The notes: generated by a model from the letters alone, not told the origin. Shown: positions 53,211 through 62,309, counted from the first letter of the stretch. The stretch is 64,000 nucleotides of DNA from an uncultured Stenotrophomonas sp. (GCF_945952405.1 NZ_CAMFIA010000002.1:124001-188000), one strand, 5' to 3'. Made by a program: numbers and translations.

Positions 53211-54410
53211 ATGGCCACCGAAGTCAAAGCCCCGGTACTGCCCGAATCCGTCGCCGACGGCACCATCGCCACCTGGCACAAGAAGGTGGGCGACGCCGTC
53301 AAGCGCGACGAAAACCTGCTTGACCTGGAAACCGACAAGGTCGTCCTGGAAGTGCCGTCGCCGGTCGACGGCGTGATCAAGGAAATCAAGTTCGCCGAAG
53401 GTTCGACCGTGACCTCCAGCCAGGTCGTGGCGATCATCGAGGAAGGTGCCGTGGCCGCTGCCCCGGCTCCGGCTGCTGAAGAGAAGAAGGCCGAGGCCGC
53501 TCCGGCCGCTGCCGCTCCGGCCGCCGCCGCGGCTCCGGCCCCGGCTGCCAAGTCGGCCGCCGACGCGCTGCCGCCGGGTGCCCGCTTCACCGCCATCACC
53601 GAAGGCGTGAACCCGGCCGACGTTGACGGCACCGGCCGTCGCGGCGCAGTGACCAAGGAAGACATCGTCAACTTCGCCCGCAACGGCGGCGCCGGCAAGG
53701 CCGGTGGCGCACGTCCGGAAGAGCGCGTGCCGATGACCCGCATCCGCAAGCGCATCGCCGAGCGCCTGATGGAGTCGAAGAACTCCACCGCCATGCTGAC
53801 CACCTTCAACGAAGTCGACCTGTCCAAGGTGTCGGCTGCGCGCAAGGAACTGCAGGACGAGTTCGTCAAGGCACACGGCATCAAGCTGGGCTTCATGAGC
53901 TTCTTCGTGAAGGCCGCTGCCAACGCGCTGCAGCGCTTCCCGCTGGTCAACGCCTCGATCGACGGCGACGACATCATCTACCACGGCTACTCGGATATCT
54001 CGATCGCCGTCTCGACCGAGAAGGGCCTGGTCACGCCGGTGCTGCGCAACGTCGAGCGCATGTCCTTCGCCGACATCGAGAAGACCATCGCCGACTACGC
54101 CAAGAAGGCACGTGACGGCAAGCTGGGCCTGGATGAACTGCAGGGCGGCACCTTCACCGTCACCAACGGCGGCACCTTCGGCTCGCTGCTGTCGACCCCG
54201 ATCATCAACCCGCCGCAGAGCGCCATCCTCGGCATGCACGCCATCAAGGAACGTCCGATCGCCCAGAACGGCCAGGTCGTGATCGCGCCGATGATGTACC
54301 TGGCGCTGTCGTACGACCACCGCATCATCGACGGCAAGGATTCGGTGCAGTTCCTGGTGGACATCAAGAACCAGCTGGAAAACCCGGGCCGCATGCTGTT
54401 CGGCCTGTAA
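53211..54410 (+). CDS. sucB: 2-oxoglutarate dehydrogenase E2, dihydrolipoamide succinyltransferase
   Basis: Transfers the succinyl group to CoA. The 399-residue protein has an N-terminal lipoyl domain with the modified lysine in [14 protein letters not shown], an Ala/Pro linker (about 85-115) and a peripheral-subunit binding domain ([19 protein letters not shown]). The catalytic domain contains the active-site histidine in [13 protein letters not shown]. The binding domain is less typical at its start than in E. coli SucB. It lies 40 bp after sucA; a hairpin follows its stop. Confidence 0.97.
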   Translation: MATEVKAPVLPESVADGTIATWHKKVGDAVKRDENLLDLETDKVVLEVPSPVDGVIKEIKFAEGSTVTSSQVVAIIEEGAVAAAPAPAAEEKKAEAAPAAAAPAAAAAPAPAAKSAADALPPGARFTAITEGVNPADVDGTGRRGAVTKEDIVNFARNGGAGKAGGARPEERVPMTRIRKRIAERLMESKNSTAMLTTFNEVDLSKVSAARKELQDEFVKAHGIKLGFMSFFVKAAANALQRFPLVNASIDGDDIIYHGYSDISIAVSTEKGLVTPVLRNVERMSFADIEKTIADYAKKARDGKLGLDELQGGTFTVTNGGTFGSLLSTPIINPPQSAILGMHAIKERPIAQNGQVVIAPMMYLALSYDHRIIDGKDSVQFLVDIKNQLENPGRMLFGL

Positions 54411-54421
54411 GAAACCTCCCG

Positions 54422-54445
54422 CCCCTCCGCGTCCGCGCGGAGGGG
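54422..54445 (+). terminator. Hairpin between sucB and lpd
   Basis: Perfect 10-bp stem CCCCTCCGCG / CGCGGAGGGG with a 4-nt loop and only TTCTGG after it. It is more likely a partial terminator or stabilising structure within the operon than an end of transcription. Confidence 0.5.
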
Positions 54446-54473
54446 TTCTGGTAATGCATCAAGGAATAAATCA

Positions 54474-55910
54474 ATGGCTGAACAATTCGACGTCGTCGTC
54501 ATCGGTGCCGGCCCGGCCGGTTACCACGCTGCCATCCGCGCGGCCCAGCTGGGCCTGAAGACCGCCTGCATCGACGCAGCGCTGGGCAAGGACGGCAAGC
54601 CGGCACTGGGCGGCACCTGCCTGCGCGTGGGCTGCATCCCGTCCAAGGCGCTGCTGGATTCCTCGCGCCAGTTCTGGAACATGAGCCACATCTTTGGCGA
54701 CCACGGCATCAGCTTCAAGGATGCCAAGATCGACGTCGAGGCGATGGTTGGCCGCAAGGACAAGATCGTCAAGCAGTTCACCGGCGGCATCGGCATGCTG
54801 TTCAAGGCCAACAAGGTCGCTGCGTACTACGGCTTCGGCGAACTGCAGCCGGGCAACGTGGTCAAGGTCACCCAGCATGATGGTTCCATCGTCGAGCTGA
54901 AGGGCACCAACGTGATCATCGCCGCCGGTTCGGATTCGATCGAACTGCCGTTCGCCAAGTTCGACGGCGACACCATCGTCGACAACGTCGGCGGCCTGGA
55001 CTTCACCGAAGTGCCGAACCGCCTGGCCGTGATCGGCGCCGGCGTGATCGGCCTGGAACTGGGCAGCGTGTGGAAGCGCCTGGGCGCTGAAGTCACCATC
55101 CTGGAAGCCATGCCGGACTTCCTGGCCGCTGCCGACGCCGAAGTGGCCAAGACCGCCGCCAAGGAGTTCAAGAAGCAGGGCCTGGACATCAAGCTCAATG
55201 CCAAGGTCTCCAAGACCGAGATCACCGGCAAGGGCAAGAAGAAGGAAGTCATCGTCACCTACACCGACGCTGAAGGCGAAAAGACCCTGACCGTGGACAA
55301 GCTGCTGGTGGCCGTTGGCCGTCGTGCTGCCACCAAGGGCCTGCTGGCCGAAGGCACCGGCGTGAAGATCAACGAGCGCGGCCAGATCGAAGTCGACGCG
55401 CACTGCCACACCGGCGTCAATGGCGTCTGGGCGGTCGGCGACTGCGTGCGCGGCCCGATGCTGGCGCACAAGGGCTTCGAGGAAGGCATCGCGGTGGCCG
55501 AACTGATCGCCGGCCTGCCGGGCCACGTCAACTTCGACACCATCCCGTGGGTCATCTACACCGAGCCGGAACTGGCGTGGGTCGGCAAGACCGAAGCCCA
55601 GCTGAAGGCCGAGGGCATTCCGTACAAGGCCGGCAGCTTCCCGTTCGCCGCCAACGGTCGTGCCGTGGCGATGATCGAGCCGGCAGGCTTCGTGAAGATC
55701 CTGGCCCATGCCGAAACCGATCGCATCCTCGGCATGCACCTGGTCGGCGCCAACGTCTCCGAGCTGGTGCACGAAGGCGTGCTGACCATGGAGTTCAGCG
55801 GTTCGGCCGATGACCTGGCCCGCATCTGCCACGCCCACCCGTCGCTGTCGGAAGTGATCCACGACGCGGCCATGGCGGTCAGCAAGCGCGCCATCCACAA
55901 GGCGAACTGA
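54474..55910 (+). CDS. lpd: Dihydrolipoyl dehydrogenase (E3)
   Basis: Flavoprotein re-oxidising dihydrolipoyl groups with NAD. The 478-residue protein starts with the FAD fold (DVVVIGAGPAGYHAAIRAAQLG), has the redox pair in GGTCLRVGCIPSKALL, the NAD fold (RLAVIGAGVIGLELGSVW) and the C-terminal active-site HAHPSLSEVIHDAAM. Third gene of the 2-oxoglutarate dehydrogenase operon. Followed by a SMAG palindrome and a strong terminator. Confidence 0.97.
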   Translation: MAEQFDVVVIGAGPAGYHAAIRAAQLGLKTACIDAALGKDGKPALGGTCLRVGCIPSKALLDSSRQFWNMSHIFGDHGISFKDAKIDVEAMVGRKDKIVKQFTGGIGMLFKANKVAAYYGFGELQPGNVVKVTQHDGSIVELKGTNVIIAAGSDSIELPFAKFDGDTIVDNVGGLDFTEVPNRLAVIGAGVIGLELGSVWKRLGAEVTILEAMPDFLAAADAEVAKTAAKEFKKQGLDIKLNAKVSKTEITGKGKKKEVIVTYTDAEGEKTLTVDKLLVAVGRRAATKGLLAEGTGVKINERGQIEVDAHCHTGVNGVWAVGDCVRGPMLAHKGFEEGIAVAELIAGLPGHVNFDTIPWVIYTEPELAWVGKTEAQLKAEGIPYKAGSFPFAANGRAVAMIEPAGFVKILAHAETDRILGMHLVGANVSELVHEGVLTMEFSGSADDLARICHAHPSLSEVIHDAAMAVSKRAIHKAN

Positions 55911-55925
55911 TCTGCACCCCGGTGG

Positions 55926-55946
55926 GTGCCGACCGTCGGTCGGCAC
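55926..55946. repeat. SMAG-like palindrome GTGCCGACC/GGTCGGCAC
   Basis: Perfect 9-bp arms around GTC, 15 bp after the lpd stop. Same arms as the copy at 135-155. Confidence 0.65.
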
Positions 55947-55957
55947 ACCTCCGTAAA

Positions 55958-55988
55958 CAGAAAACCCCGCCTCGGCGGGGTTTTTTGT
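55958..55988 (+). terminator. Terminator of the sucA-sucB-lpd operon
   Basis: AAAACCCCGCC-TC-GGCGGGGTTTT followed by TT: a strong symmetric hairpin that can also end the LysR gene transcript coming from the other side. Confidence 0.9.
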
Positions 55989-56030
55989 GGGCCCTGCGCA
56001 CCGCACCTGCAGGACCGCCCTCGCCGCTGC

Positions 56031-56933
56031 CTATGCCATCGTCGCAGCAGCGCCGGCCGGCGAGACCCCACCCAGCTCCTGCAGCAACAGCCGGGTCGCA
56101 CGCGATGCCGTGCCTGGCTGCGCGCAGACCAGGCCGAACCTGCGTTGGATGATCGGCTGTACCGGCAGCACCCTCAGGCCGCGCCGATCCTCGGGCAGGG
56201 TCGATTCGGGCAGCAGCGCCACCCCCAGGCCCTCGCGCACCAGCACGCAGGCGCTGGCCCAGTCACGTACCGTCACCCGCACGTCCGCCAGTTGCAGGCC
56301 CGCCGTCTGCATCAGCTGCTGACCATTCACCGCGCAACCGCCGGTGGCAAGGATGAAAGGCTCGATGGCCAGTTCGGCCAATGCGACGCCACGCTCGCTG
56401 GCACGCCGTGCCAGCGGATGTGCAGTGGGAACGACAGCCATCCATGCATCATGCCCCAGCAGCACCGGCGCGCGATCCTGGTCTGGATTGAGTATCACGC
56501 CCACATCGATTGCGCCGGTACCCAGCCACGCTTCCACTTCTTCATCGGTGCCCTCCACAGCAACCACTTCGATTCCCGGATGGCGGCGCTGGAAGTCGCG
56601 CAACAGCACCGGTAGCAGTGTCGAAATGACCGAGGGGAAACTGCCCAGGCGGATACGGGCGCCACTCAACCCCCGGCTGTCATCGGCCAGCGTGCGGATG
56701 GCCTGCAGTTCGGCCAGCATCGTCCGTGCGTGGTCGATGACCCGCTCCCCCAGCACGGTAATGCCGACCTGCCTGCGCTCGCGGGTGAACACGGCGAAGC
56801 CCAGCGCTGATTCCAGCTGCGCAATGGCCTGGCTGGCGCCGGACTGGGTGATGCCGACACGTTCGGCCGCCGCCGAGATGGTGCCTGCATCCGCCACTGC
56901 GACCAGGAGCCGCCAATGCACAAGGTTCATCAT
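56031..56933 (-). CDS. LysR-family transcriptional regulator
   Basis: 300 residues: an N-terminal winged helix (WRLLVAVADAGTISAAAERVGITQSGASQAIAQLESALGFAVFTRERR) and a periplasmic-binding-protein-like effector domain (RIRLGSFPSVISTLLPVLLRDFQRRHPGIEV). It is divergent from a glutathione S-transferase gene with an A+T-rich palindrome between them, so it probably controls that gene and itself. The inducer is unknown. Confidence 0.92.
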   Translation of the reverse strand: MMNLVHWRLLVAVADAGTISAAAERVGITQSGASQAIAQLESALGFAVFTRERRQVGITVLGERVIDHARTMLAELQAIRTLADDSRGLSGARIRLGSFPSVISTLLPVLLRDFQRRHPGIEVVAVEGTDEEVEAWLGTGAIDVGVILNPDQDRAPVLLGHDAWMAVVPTAHPLARRASERGVALAELAIEPFILATGGCAVNGQQLMQTAGLQLADVRVTVRDWASACVLVREGLGVALLPESTLPEDRRGLRVLPVQPIIQRRFGLVCAQPGTASRATRLLLQELGGVSPAGAAATMA

Positions 56934-56959
56934 CGTAGGCAGTAGCTCCGCTTATGGCC

Positions 56960-56981
56960 TAAAACTAAAAGCTTAATTTTA
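56960..56981. promoter_or_regulatory. LysR-type operator between the regulator and the GST gene
   Basis: TAAAACTAA-AAGC-TTAATTTTA, arms matching at 8 of 9 positions, with T-N11-A spacing options, in a GC-rich background. It lies 27 bp upstream of the LysR start and 82 bp upstream of the GST start. Confidence 0.55.
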
Positions 56982-57062
56982 CCCCATGGCTGCGGATCCG
57001 CAGACTGCCAGGCATCGGCCCGCCGCAAGCGGTCTGCCACATCCCTGCCCTGGAGATCCTGC

Positions 57063-57665
57063 ATGAAGCTGTACTACGCCCCCTACACCTGCTCACTGTC
57101 GCCGCATATCGTGCTGCGCGAACTTGGCCTTCCGTTCGAGCTGGTCAGGGTCGACAACACCACCAAGCAGACCGCCGATGGCCGCGATTTCCGCGCCATC
57201 AACCGCAAGGGATATGTGGCCGCGCTGGAGCTGGGCGATGGCCAGGTGCTGACCGAGGGACCGGCCATCGTCCAGTATCTGGCCGACCTGAAGCCCGAGT
57301 GCGCATTGGCGCCCGTGGCGGGCAGCTGGCAACGGGTGCGGCTGCAGGAATGGCTGAACTTCGTCACCAGCGAGATCCATGCCGGTTCGGCTCCGCTGTT
57401 CAATGCAGCGCTGGCCGACGACGCCAAAGGGTACTTCCGCGAAAGACTGTTCAAGCGCTTCGATCTGCTGCAGGAAACCCTGGCCCACCAGGATTACCTG
57501 ATGGGGGCCTCGTTCAGCGTGGTCGATGCCTATCTGTTCACCGTGCTTGGCTGGTGCCGGTTCTTCGCCATCGATCTTTCCGCATGGCCGGCACTTCCCG
57601 CCTATGTGAAGCGCATCAGTGCACGACCAGCCGTGCAGGCGGCACTGCGCGCCGAAGCAACGTGA
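57063..57665 (+). CDS. Glutathione S-transferase, bacterial beta-like class
   Basis: 200 residues. The N-terminal thioredoxin-like half starts MKLYYAPYTCSLSPHIVLRELGLPFELV, with C10 in the position of the beta-class cysteine, and has the glutathione-contact segment LTEGPAIVQYLADL. A helical C-terminal half follows with ASFSVVDAYLFTVLGWC. It conjugates or reduces electrophiles in the cytoplasm. Probably regulated by the divergent LysR protein. Confidence 0.92.
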   Translation: MKLYYAPYTCSLSPHIVLRELGLPFELVRVDNTTKQTADGRDFRAINRKGYVAALELGDGQVLTEGPAIVQYLADLKPECALAPVAGSWQRVRLQEWLNFVTSEIHAGSAPLFNAALADDAKGYFRERLFKRFDLLQETLAHQDYLMGASFSVVDAYLFTVLGWCRFFAIDLSAWPALPAYVKRISARPAVQAALRAEAT

Positions 57666-57671
57666 CGCAGC

Positions 57672-57693
57672 GCCGAGCACCGGCTCGGCTCTA
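57672..57693. repeat. Degenerate SMAG-like palindrome GCCGAGC/GCTCGGC
   Basis: Seven-bp arms around ACCG; the terminal CTAC is altered to CTAA. It overlaps the end of the small exported protein gene on the other strand by three bases. Confidence 0.5.
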
Positions 57694-57939
57694 AACCTTT
57701 GCAGGGGGCTTCTTCGGCGGATCGTCACATTGGCGATGCTTGACCACGGTGCCGCCGACCTTCCATTGCTTCACCACCCGGCAGCGCTGCCGGGCTTTCG
57801 TCCCGGTGGCCGCCGCCGCGTCCGCTTCATCGGCGGCGGCAGCCTGCTGGCGTTCCAACCAGGCCGACGAAGGCACCGCCGGCGTGGCCAGCGCCGGGCC
57901 GGCCAGCAGGCCCAGCATCGCCAGCAACACCGCCTTCAT
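57691..57939 (-). CDS. Small exported protein, unknown function
   Basis: 82 residues: a signal peptide (MKAVLLAMLGLLAGPALA) and a short mature part with an Ala/Asp-rich helix and the basic stretch RQRCRVVKQWKVGGTVVKHRQCDD, whose two cysteines could form a disulfide. It overlaps the upstream small membrane gene (ATGA), indicating coupling. Family not recognised. Confidence 0.7.
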   Translation of the reverse strand: MKAVLLAMLGLLAGPALATPAVPSSAWLERQQAAAADEADAAAATGTKARQRCRVVKQWKVGGTVVKHRQCDDPPKKPPAKV

Positions 57940-58148
57940 GCGGCAACGGCGCGGCCGCCGAGCAGGCGCGCCGGCAGCATGAACAGCGCACGCAGGAAGG
58001 CGAACAGCGCCGAGAAGGTGATGCCGACCAGGCGGAACGGCAGGCTCAGCAGCCACACGAACGGCCAGGCGATCAGCGCGAGGATCGCCAGCGGCCAGCA
58101 CAGCACGAACAGCAGGCACCACACGCCGAGCGCGAACAGGGTCTTCAT
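57936..58148 (-). CDS. Small membrane protein, unknown function
   Basis: 70 residues, almost entirely hydrophobic, with two membrane segments (about 1-30 and 33-55) and a basic C-terminus (PARLLGGRAVAA). GGAGA precedes the ATG by 5 bp. It overlaps the next small exported protein gene by 4 bp. No function can be assigned. Confidence 0.7.
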   Translation of the reverse strand: MKTLFALGVWCLLFVLCWPLAILALIAWPFVWLLSLPFRLVGITFSALFAFLRALFMLPARLLGGRAVAA

Positions 58149-58225
58149 CACGGTCTCCTTGTGGCGGCACCCTGCCGCCTGTGGCCACCATGGCGCCCTG
58201 CCCTGGCCGCCGGCAAACGGTTTGC

Positions 58226-58271
58226 GACGAAACCGGGCTGGGGGCGATGAAACCGGGGGTGGGGAAACCGG
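58226..58271. repeat. Short direct repeats GAYGAAACCGGG
   Basis: GACGAAACCGGG (58226-58237), GATGAAACCGGG (58246-58257) and GGGGAAACCGG (58261-58271) occur in tandem between the small membrane gene and phoD. Purpose unknown; they could be binding sites upstream of the small-protein pair. Confidence 0.4.
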
Positions 58272-58284
58272 AGATTCAGGAGGT

Positions 58285-58303
58285 TGCCGGCCAGCGGCCG
58301 GCA
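58285..58303. repeat. SMAG-like palindrome TGCCGGCC-AGC-GGCCGGCA
   Basis: Perfect 8-bp arms, 14 bp downstream of the phoD stop codon. Same core as at 18221-18247. Confidence 0.65.
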
Positions 58304-58316
58304 CTCCCGAACGGAT

Positions 58317-59906
58317 TCACACCGGGACTGCGCCCGGACGGCCATGCGCCACCTGGAAGCGTGCCGCGGTACGCACCGCGGCATCCGGGCGGAGCACGCT
58401 GTCGGCGAAGCGCAGCTCGGCCTCCACCGTCTGCCGGTTCAACTGCAGTTTCCACCAGCCGCGGCGATCGCCATCGAAGTAGCGGATATGCGGGTTCTGC
58501 GCGATCGACGGGCCGTAGTACGGGCCATAGGGCGTGTCGTCGCCGCCACTGCTGATCGCCGGCGCAATGAACTCGGTGGCCAGCACCGGCGCGTCGGCGG
58601 CGTCGAAATCCAGCTTCAGGTCGTTGACGAAGCTGGAGTGCCAGTCGCCCCCCAACACGATGGCGTTGCCCTGCCCGCCCGCCTGCAAGGCCTGCAGCAG
58701 GCGGCTGCGTGCAGCGGGATAGCCATCCCAGGCATCGTTCCAGAAGCGCTCGCGCGCGGTCCCGGCGTCCAGTCGCAGCTGTGCCATCAGCAGCTGCTGC
58801 ACCACCACGTTCCAGCGCGTGCCCCGCGCCGCCGCCATCGACTGCGCGAACCAGGCTTCCTGGCCGGCACCGAGCATGCTCATGCGCGGATCCAGTGCCG
58901 CCTGGCAACGCGGCGACTCGCCGACGCCACAGGGATTGGCCGGGCGGAACTGACGGCAATCGAGCAGGGTCAGCTGTGCCAGATCGCCGTAGCGCAAGCG
59001 CCTGTGCACGCGCAGGCCGCCATTGCCCGCAGGCGTACTGCGCATCGGCAGGTGTTCGTAGAACGCGCGATAGGCCGCAGCGCGGCGCACGATGAAGTCC
59101 TCGCCCGATACGCCGGGCTTCTCCGGATGGATGCCGGAGTAGTCGTTCTGTACCTCATGGTCATCCCAGATCACTGCGAAGGCGTGCGCGGCATGCGCGG
59201 CCTGCAGGTCCGGATCGAGCTTGTACAGCGCGTACTGGTCACGATAGCGTTCCAGGCTGACGGTCTCGCCTTCGAAGCGCTGCGCATCCAGTGTGCGCCC
59301 GCGTGCGTTCTGCAACGGGCTGTATTCGTACAGGTAGTCGCCGGCATGCAGCACCAGGTCGACATCACTGCGCGCGATGTCACGCAGCACCGGGTAGTAG
59401 CCGCTGTTCCAGGCCTGGCAGGTGCACAGCGCCAGCCGCAGCTGCTGCAGTGGCGTATCCACCCGCGGCGCGGTGCGGAAGTGGCCGACCGCGCTCTGCT
59501 CATCGCCGTCGCAGGCGAAACGGTAGTAGTAATCACGGCCCGGACGCAGGCCGTTGACCTCCACGTGCACCGAATGCGCCAGTTCCGGCACCGCTGCGGC
59601 CACGCCGCGCTGTACCAGCCGCTGCATGCCCGGGTCTTCGGCCACGAACCAGCGCACCGGCACCGCCCGCGGCGGCATCCCGCCGCCATTGAGCGGGTCC
59701 GGCGCCAGCCGCGTCCACAACACCGCGCCCTGCGGATCCGGATCGCCGGCGGCGACACCGAGGGTGAACGGATCGCGCCCCAGCCGGGGCCGTGGGCCGG
59801 CCGTGGCCAGCCCCGGCATCGCGGCCAGCGCGATCGCGGCGCCCGTACCCTGCCACGCCATGCGCAGCAGGCGACGACGGCTCTCCGGATCGACAGGCCC
59901 GCGCAT
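58317..59906 (-). CDS. phoD: Alkaline phosphatase D (PhoD family)
   Basis: Secreted phosphodiesterase/phosphomonoesterase. The 529-residue protein has a Tat signal (twin arginine in SRRRLL, residues 9-14, then a hydrophobic stretch to about 35), an N-terminal PhoD domain (FTLGVAAGDPDPQGAVLWTRL) and the metallophosphatase core with LVLHAGDYLYEY, AVIWDDHEVQNDYSG and VLGGDWHSSF. Its ATG overlaps the TonB receptor stop codon, so the two are one operon, and a Pho-box-like site precedes the receptor. This suggests phosphate scavenging from organic esters. Confidence 0.94.
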   Translation of the reverse strand: MRGPVDPESRRRLLRMAWQGTGAAIALAAMPGLATAGPRPRLGRDPFTLGVAAGDPDPQGAVLWTRLAPDPLNGGGMPPRAVPVRWFVAEDPGMQRLVQRGVAAAVPELAHSVHVEVNGLRPGRDYYYRFACDGDEQSAVGHFRTAPRVDTPLQQLRLALCTCQAWNSGYYPVLRDIARSDVDLVLHAGDYLYEYSPLQNARGRTLDAQRFEGETVSLERYRDQYALYKLDPDLQAAHAAHAFAVIWDDHEVQNDYSGIHPEKPGVSGEDFIVRRAAAYRAFYEHLPMRSTPAGNGGLRVHRRLRYGDLAQLTLLDCRQFRPANPCGVGESPRCQAALDPRMSMLGAGQEAWFAQSMAAARGTRWNVVVQQLLMAQLRLDAGTARERFWNDAWDGYPAARSRLLQALQAGGQGNAIVLGGDWHSSFVNDLKLDFDAADAPVLATEFIAPAISSGGDDTPYGPYYGPSIAQNPHIRYFDGDRRGWWKLQLNRQTVEAELRFADSVLRPDAAVRTAARFQVAHGRPGAVPV

Positions 59907-62149
59907 CAGAAGTGCACGGTGGCGGTGGCCATCACCTGCCGCGGCGCGCCGACCTGCATGGTCGCCAGGCTGCGGGTCGGGTCGGCGGCGTAGGTACCGT
60001 TGGTATTGATCGAGGACAGGTAGCGCTTGTCGGTCAGGTTGGTCAGGTTCAGCGCCACGCTGAGGTTCTGCGCCGGGCCCAGCCTGCCGAAGTCATAGGC
60101 CACCGACGCGTTGACCAGCCAGTAGCTCGGCACCGAGACATCGTTGGTATAGGTCACGTAGCGCTTGCCGACGTGATTGGCGACCAGGCGCAGGTCCCAC
60201 GGGCCGGGCGTCCAGGCCAGGGTGCTGGCGAACATCCATTCCGGGGTATCGACGGTCTTCTTGCCGCGGGTCGGCACCACGCCGTTGTTCACGTAATCGT
60301 TGTCGTAGGTACTGTCATTCCACGACAGCGCGTTGGACCAGGTCAGGTCCTGCATCGGCTTCAGCTGCAGGGTCGCCTCGGCGCCACGGCTGGTCACCGA
60401 GCCGACGTTGGAGAACAGTGCCGGGCAGCCGAGGATGCCCACGCACTGCGCGATCGCCAGCAGGCGGTTGTCGAACTTGACGTCGTACACCGCGACCGAG
60501 GCTTCATAGCCCTGGCCATAGCCACGCCAGCCCAGCTCCAGGGTGCGCGACTGTTCCGGCTTCAGGTTCTTCGCGCTGGCGTCGAACGCGGCCTGCGGCA
60601 CGTTGAACGGGCTGCCGACGCCCAGCGCGTAGGCGGCGATGTTCTTGGCGAACGAACCGAAGATCTCGTTGCCTTCATTGAGCTTGAAGTTGAAGCCGGC
60701 CTGCGGCAACAGGCCCTTCTTCGAGGTCAGGCTGCTGTTGTTGGCGTAGCTGCCCAGCGGCGTGCGCACGCTGGTACGGGTGTGCGGCGACTTGGCACCG
60801 ATGTCGATGGTCAGGCGGTCATCGAACAGGCGGAAGCGGTCCTGCACGTAGAACTGGCGGGTGATGGTGGTATAGCGCTGGTGCCAGACGCGCTGGTCCG
60901 GGTTGCGCAGGAAGAAGTCGTCGGTGATCGGGCCGTCGATGTAGTAGAAGTTGCGCTGCACGCTGTGCCCGTTGTCCTCGTACCAGAGGCCGGCCTCCAG
61001 TTCGTGGCCGCCGACATTCCAGGTGAATGCCGAGGTCACGCCGGTGCGGTCGATCGCATACTCGGTGGTGCGGATCGAGATCGGAATCTCGCGGCTGGTA
61101 CCCGGATTGGACGGATTGGACGGACTGAACCAGTGGCCCTGGCCGCGGTTGCTGTGGTTGTAGACATTGACCTTCAACCGCATCGATTCATTCAGGCCGA
61201 AGTCGCCGGCGATGCTGGACAGGTCATCGTTGCGCAGGCCGTGGCCAGAGTAGTACGCGTCCCACGGGCTGTTGACGCCGCCGCTGAACCTGCCGCGTGC
61301 AGCAGCGACCGCGCGGTCCCAGTCCGGCGCGTAGTTGTCCCAGTCCCAGCCGAGGCGATCGATCATCTCCAGCGACAGATCCTGGTAATCCGCTTCGACA
61401 CGGCGCGAGGCGTTGAACAGCGCGGTGATCCTGCTGTCCGCGCCGAAGTTGTAGGTGGCCTTGCCGTTGAACTGCTTCAGTTCCTGCGAGCCCTTGCCCT
61501 TCCACTTGTCACCTTCGGAGTACGCGCCGGACAGGTAGGCGGCGAAACCCTGGTGCTCGCCGGTTTCCAGCCGGGCATAGCTGCGGCGCGCACTATCGCT
61601 GCCGAAGCCCTGCGCCAGCACCACGCCGTACTCGGTGGCCGGATCGATCGAGTAGAACTGGAACACGCCGCCGAGGTTGCTGGTGGACGGCGTGCCCAGG
61701 GCGCCGATGCCGGTGGACACCTCGGCACCGCCCAGGTTCTCGCTGATCACCGCGCGGCTGATGTGCAGGCCGTTGCTGTTGCCGTAGGCCATGTTGCCCA
61801 GCGGGATACCGTCAAGGGTGTAACCGAGGCGGTTCTGGTTGAAGCCGCGCAGGCTGATGGTGGTGGACCACTCATAGGCACCGGTGGCGTCGGCCGATTC
61901 GAAATGGACGCCCGGCTTGGTTGCGAGCAGCTTCAGCGGATTGGCACCGGGCGGCAGCACCTTCATGTCCTCGGCGGTCACGCGCTGCACCTGGCGGGCT
62001 TCGCCGCGGCCGATCACCGAGATCGAATCGAGCGTGGTGGCCGACGGCGCATCGGCAGCGGGGGCGGTTTCAGCAGCGGCAAGCGACGGCAGCGAAGCAC
62101 AGACCATCAGGGCCAGCAGAGTGCGGCGAAGCGGAGCGTGGGACGGCAT
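59906..62149 (-). CDS. TonB-dependent outer-membrane receptor linked to PhoD
   Basis: 747 residues: a signal peptide (about 1-26), a plug domain (about 40-165; SISVIGRGEARQVQRVTAEDMKVLP ... GGAEVSTGIGALGTPSTSNLGG) and a 22-strand barrel ending in the outer-membrane signature phenylalanine (MATATVHF). The TonB box may lie near DSISVIG. It is co-transcribed with phoD. The likely substrate is a phosphorus compound, perhaps an organophosphate that PhoD then hydrolyses, but metal binding for PhoD is an alternative. Confidence 0.92.
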   Translation of the reverse strand: MPSHAPLRRTLLALMVCASLPSLAAAETAPAADAPSATTLDSISVIGRGEARQVQRVTAEDMKVLPPGANPLKLLATKPGVHFESADATGAYEWSTTISLRGFNQNRLGYTLDGIPLGNMAYGNSNGLHISRAVISENLGGAEVSTGIGALGTPSTSNLGGVFQFYSIDPATEYGVVLAQGFGSDSARRSYARLETGEHQGFAAYLSGAYSEGDKWKGKGSQELKQFNGKATYNFGADSRITALFNASRRVEADYQDLSLEMIDRLGWDWDNYAPDWDRAVAAARGRFSGGVNSPWDAYYSGHGLRNDDLSSIAGDFGLNESMRLKVNVYNHSNRGQGHWFSPSNPSNPGTSREIPISIRTTEYAIDRTGVTSAFTWNVGGHELEAGLWYEDNGHSVQRNFYYIDGPITDDFFLRNPDQRVWHQRYTTITRQFYVQDRFRLFDDRLTIDIGAKSPHTRTSVRTPLGSYANNSSLTSKKGLLPQAGFNFKLNEGNEIFGSFAKNIAAYALGVGSPFNVPQAAFDASAKNLKPEQSRTLELGWRGYGQGYEASVAVYDVKFDNRLLAIAQCVGILGCPALFSNVGSVTSRGAEATLQLKPMQDLTWSNALSWNDSTYDNDYVNNGVVPTRGKKTVDTPEWMFASTLAWTPGPWDLRLVANHVGKRYVTYTNDVSVPSYWLVNASVAYDFGRLGPAQNLSVALNLTNLTDKRYLSSINTNGTYAADPTRSLATMQVGAPRQVMATATVHF

Positions 62150-62228
62150 GGGGGCGGATTCCTTGGGCGCGCTGGACGCCGAAGGGCGGCGTCGAAGGAC
62201 AGCAGCGGCGGAATCGTAGAAGCGGCGC

Positions 62229-62246
62229 GTTACATGTCATTTACAC
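62229..62246 (-). promoter_or_regulatory. Pho-box-like site upstream of the TonB receptor-phoD operon
   Basis: On the minus strand GTGTAAA-TGAC-ATGTAAC: two TGTAA repeats with an 11-bp period, the spacing of PhoB sites (consensus CTGTCAT-N4-CTGTCAT). It ends 79 bp before the start codon. The match is 4 and 5 of 7 for the two half-sites. Confidence 0.55.
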
Positions 62247-62309
62247 GCCACGTACGGAACTTCGGGCTTTCGAATGGTGTGCAGGGCTCCGCGGCCACGC
62301 AAACGCAAA

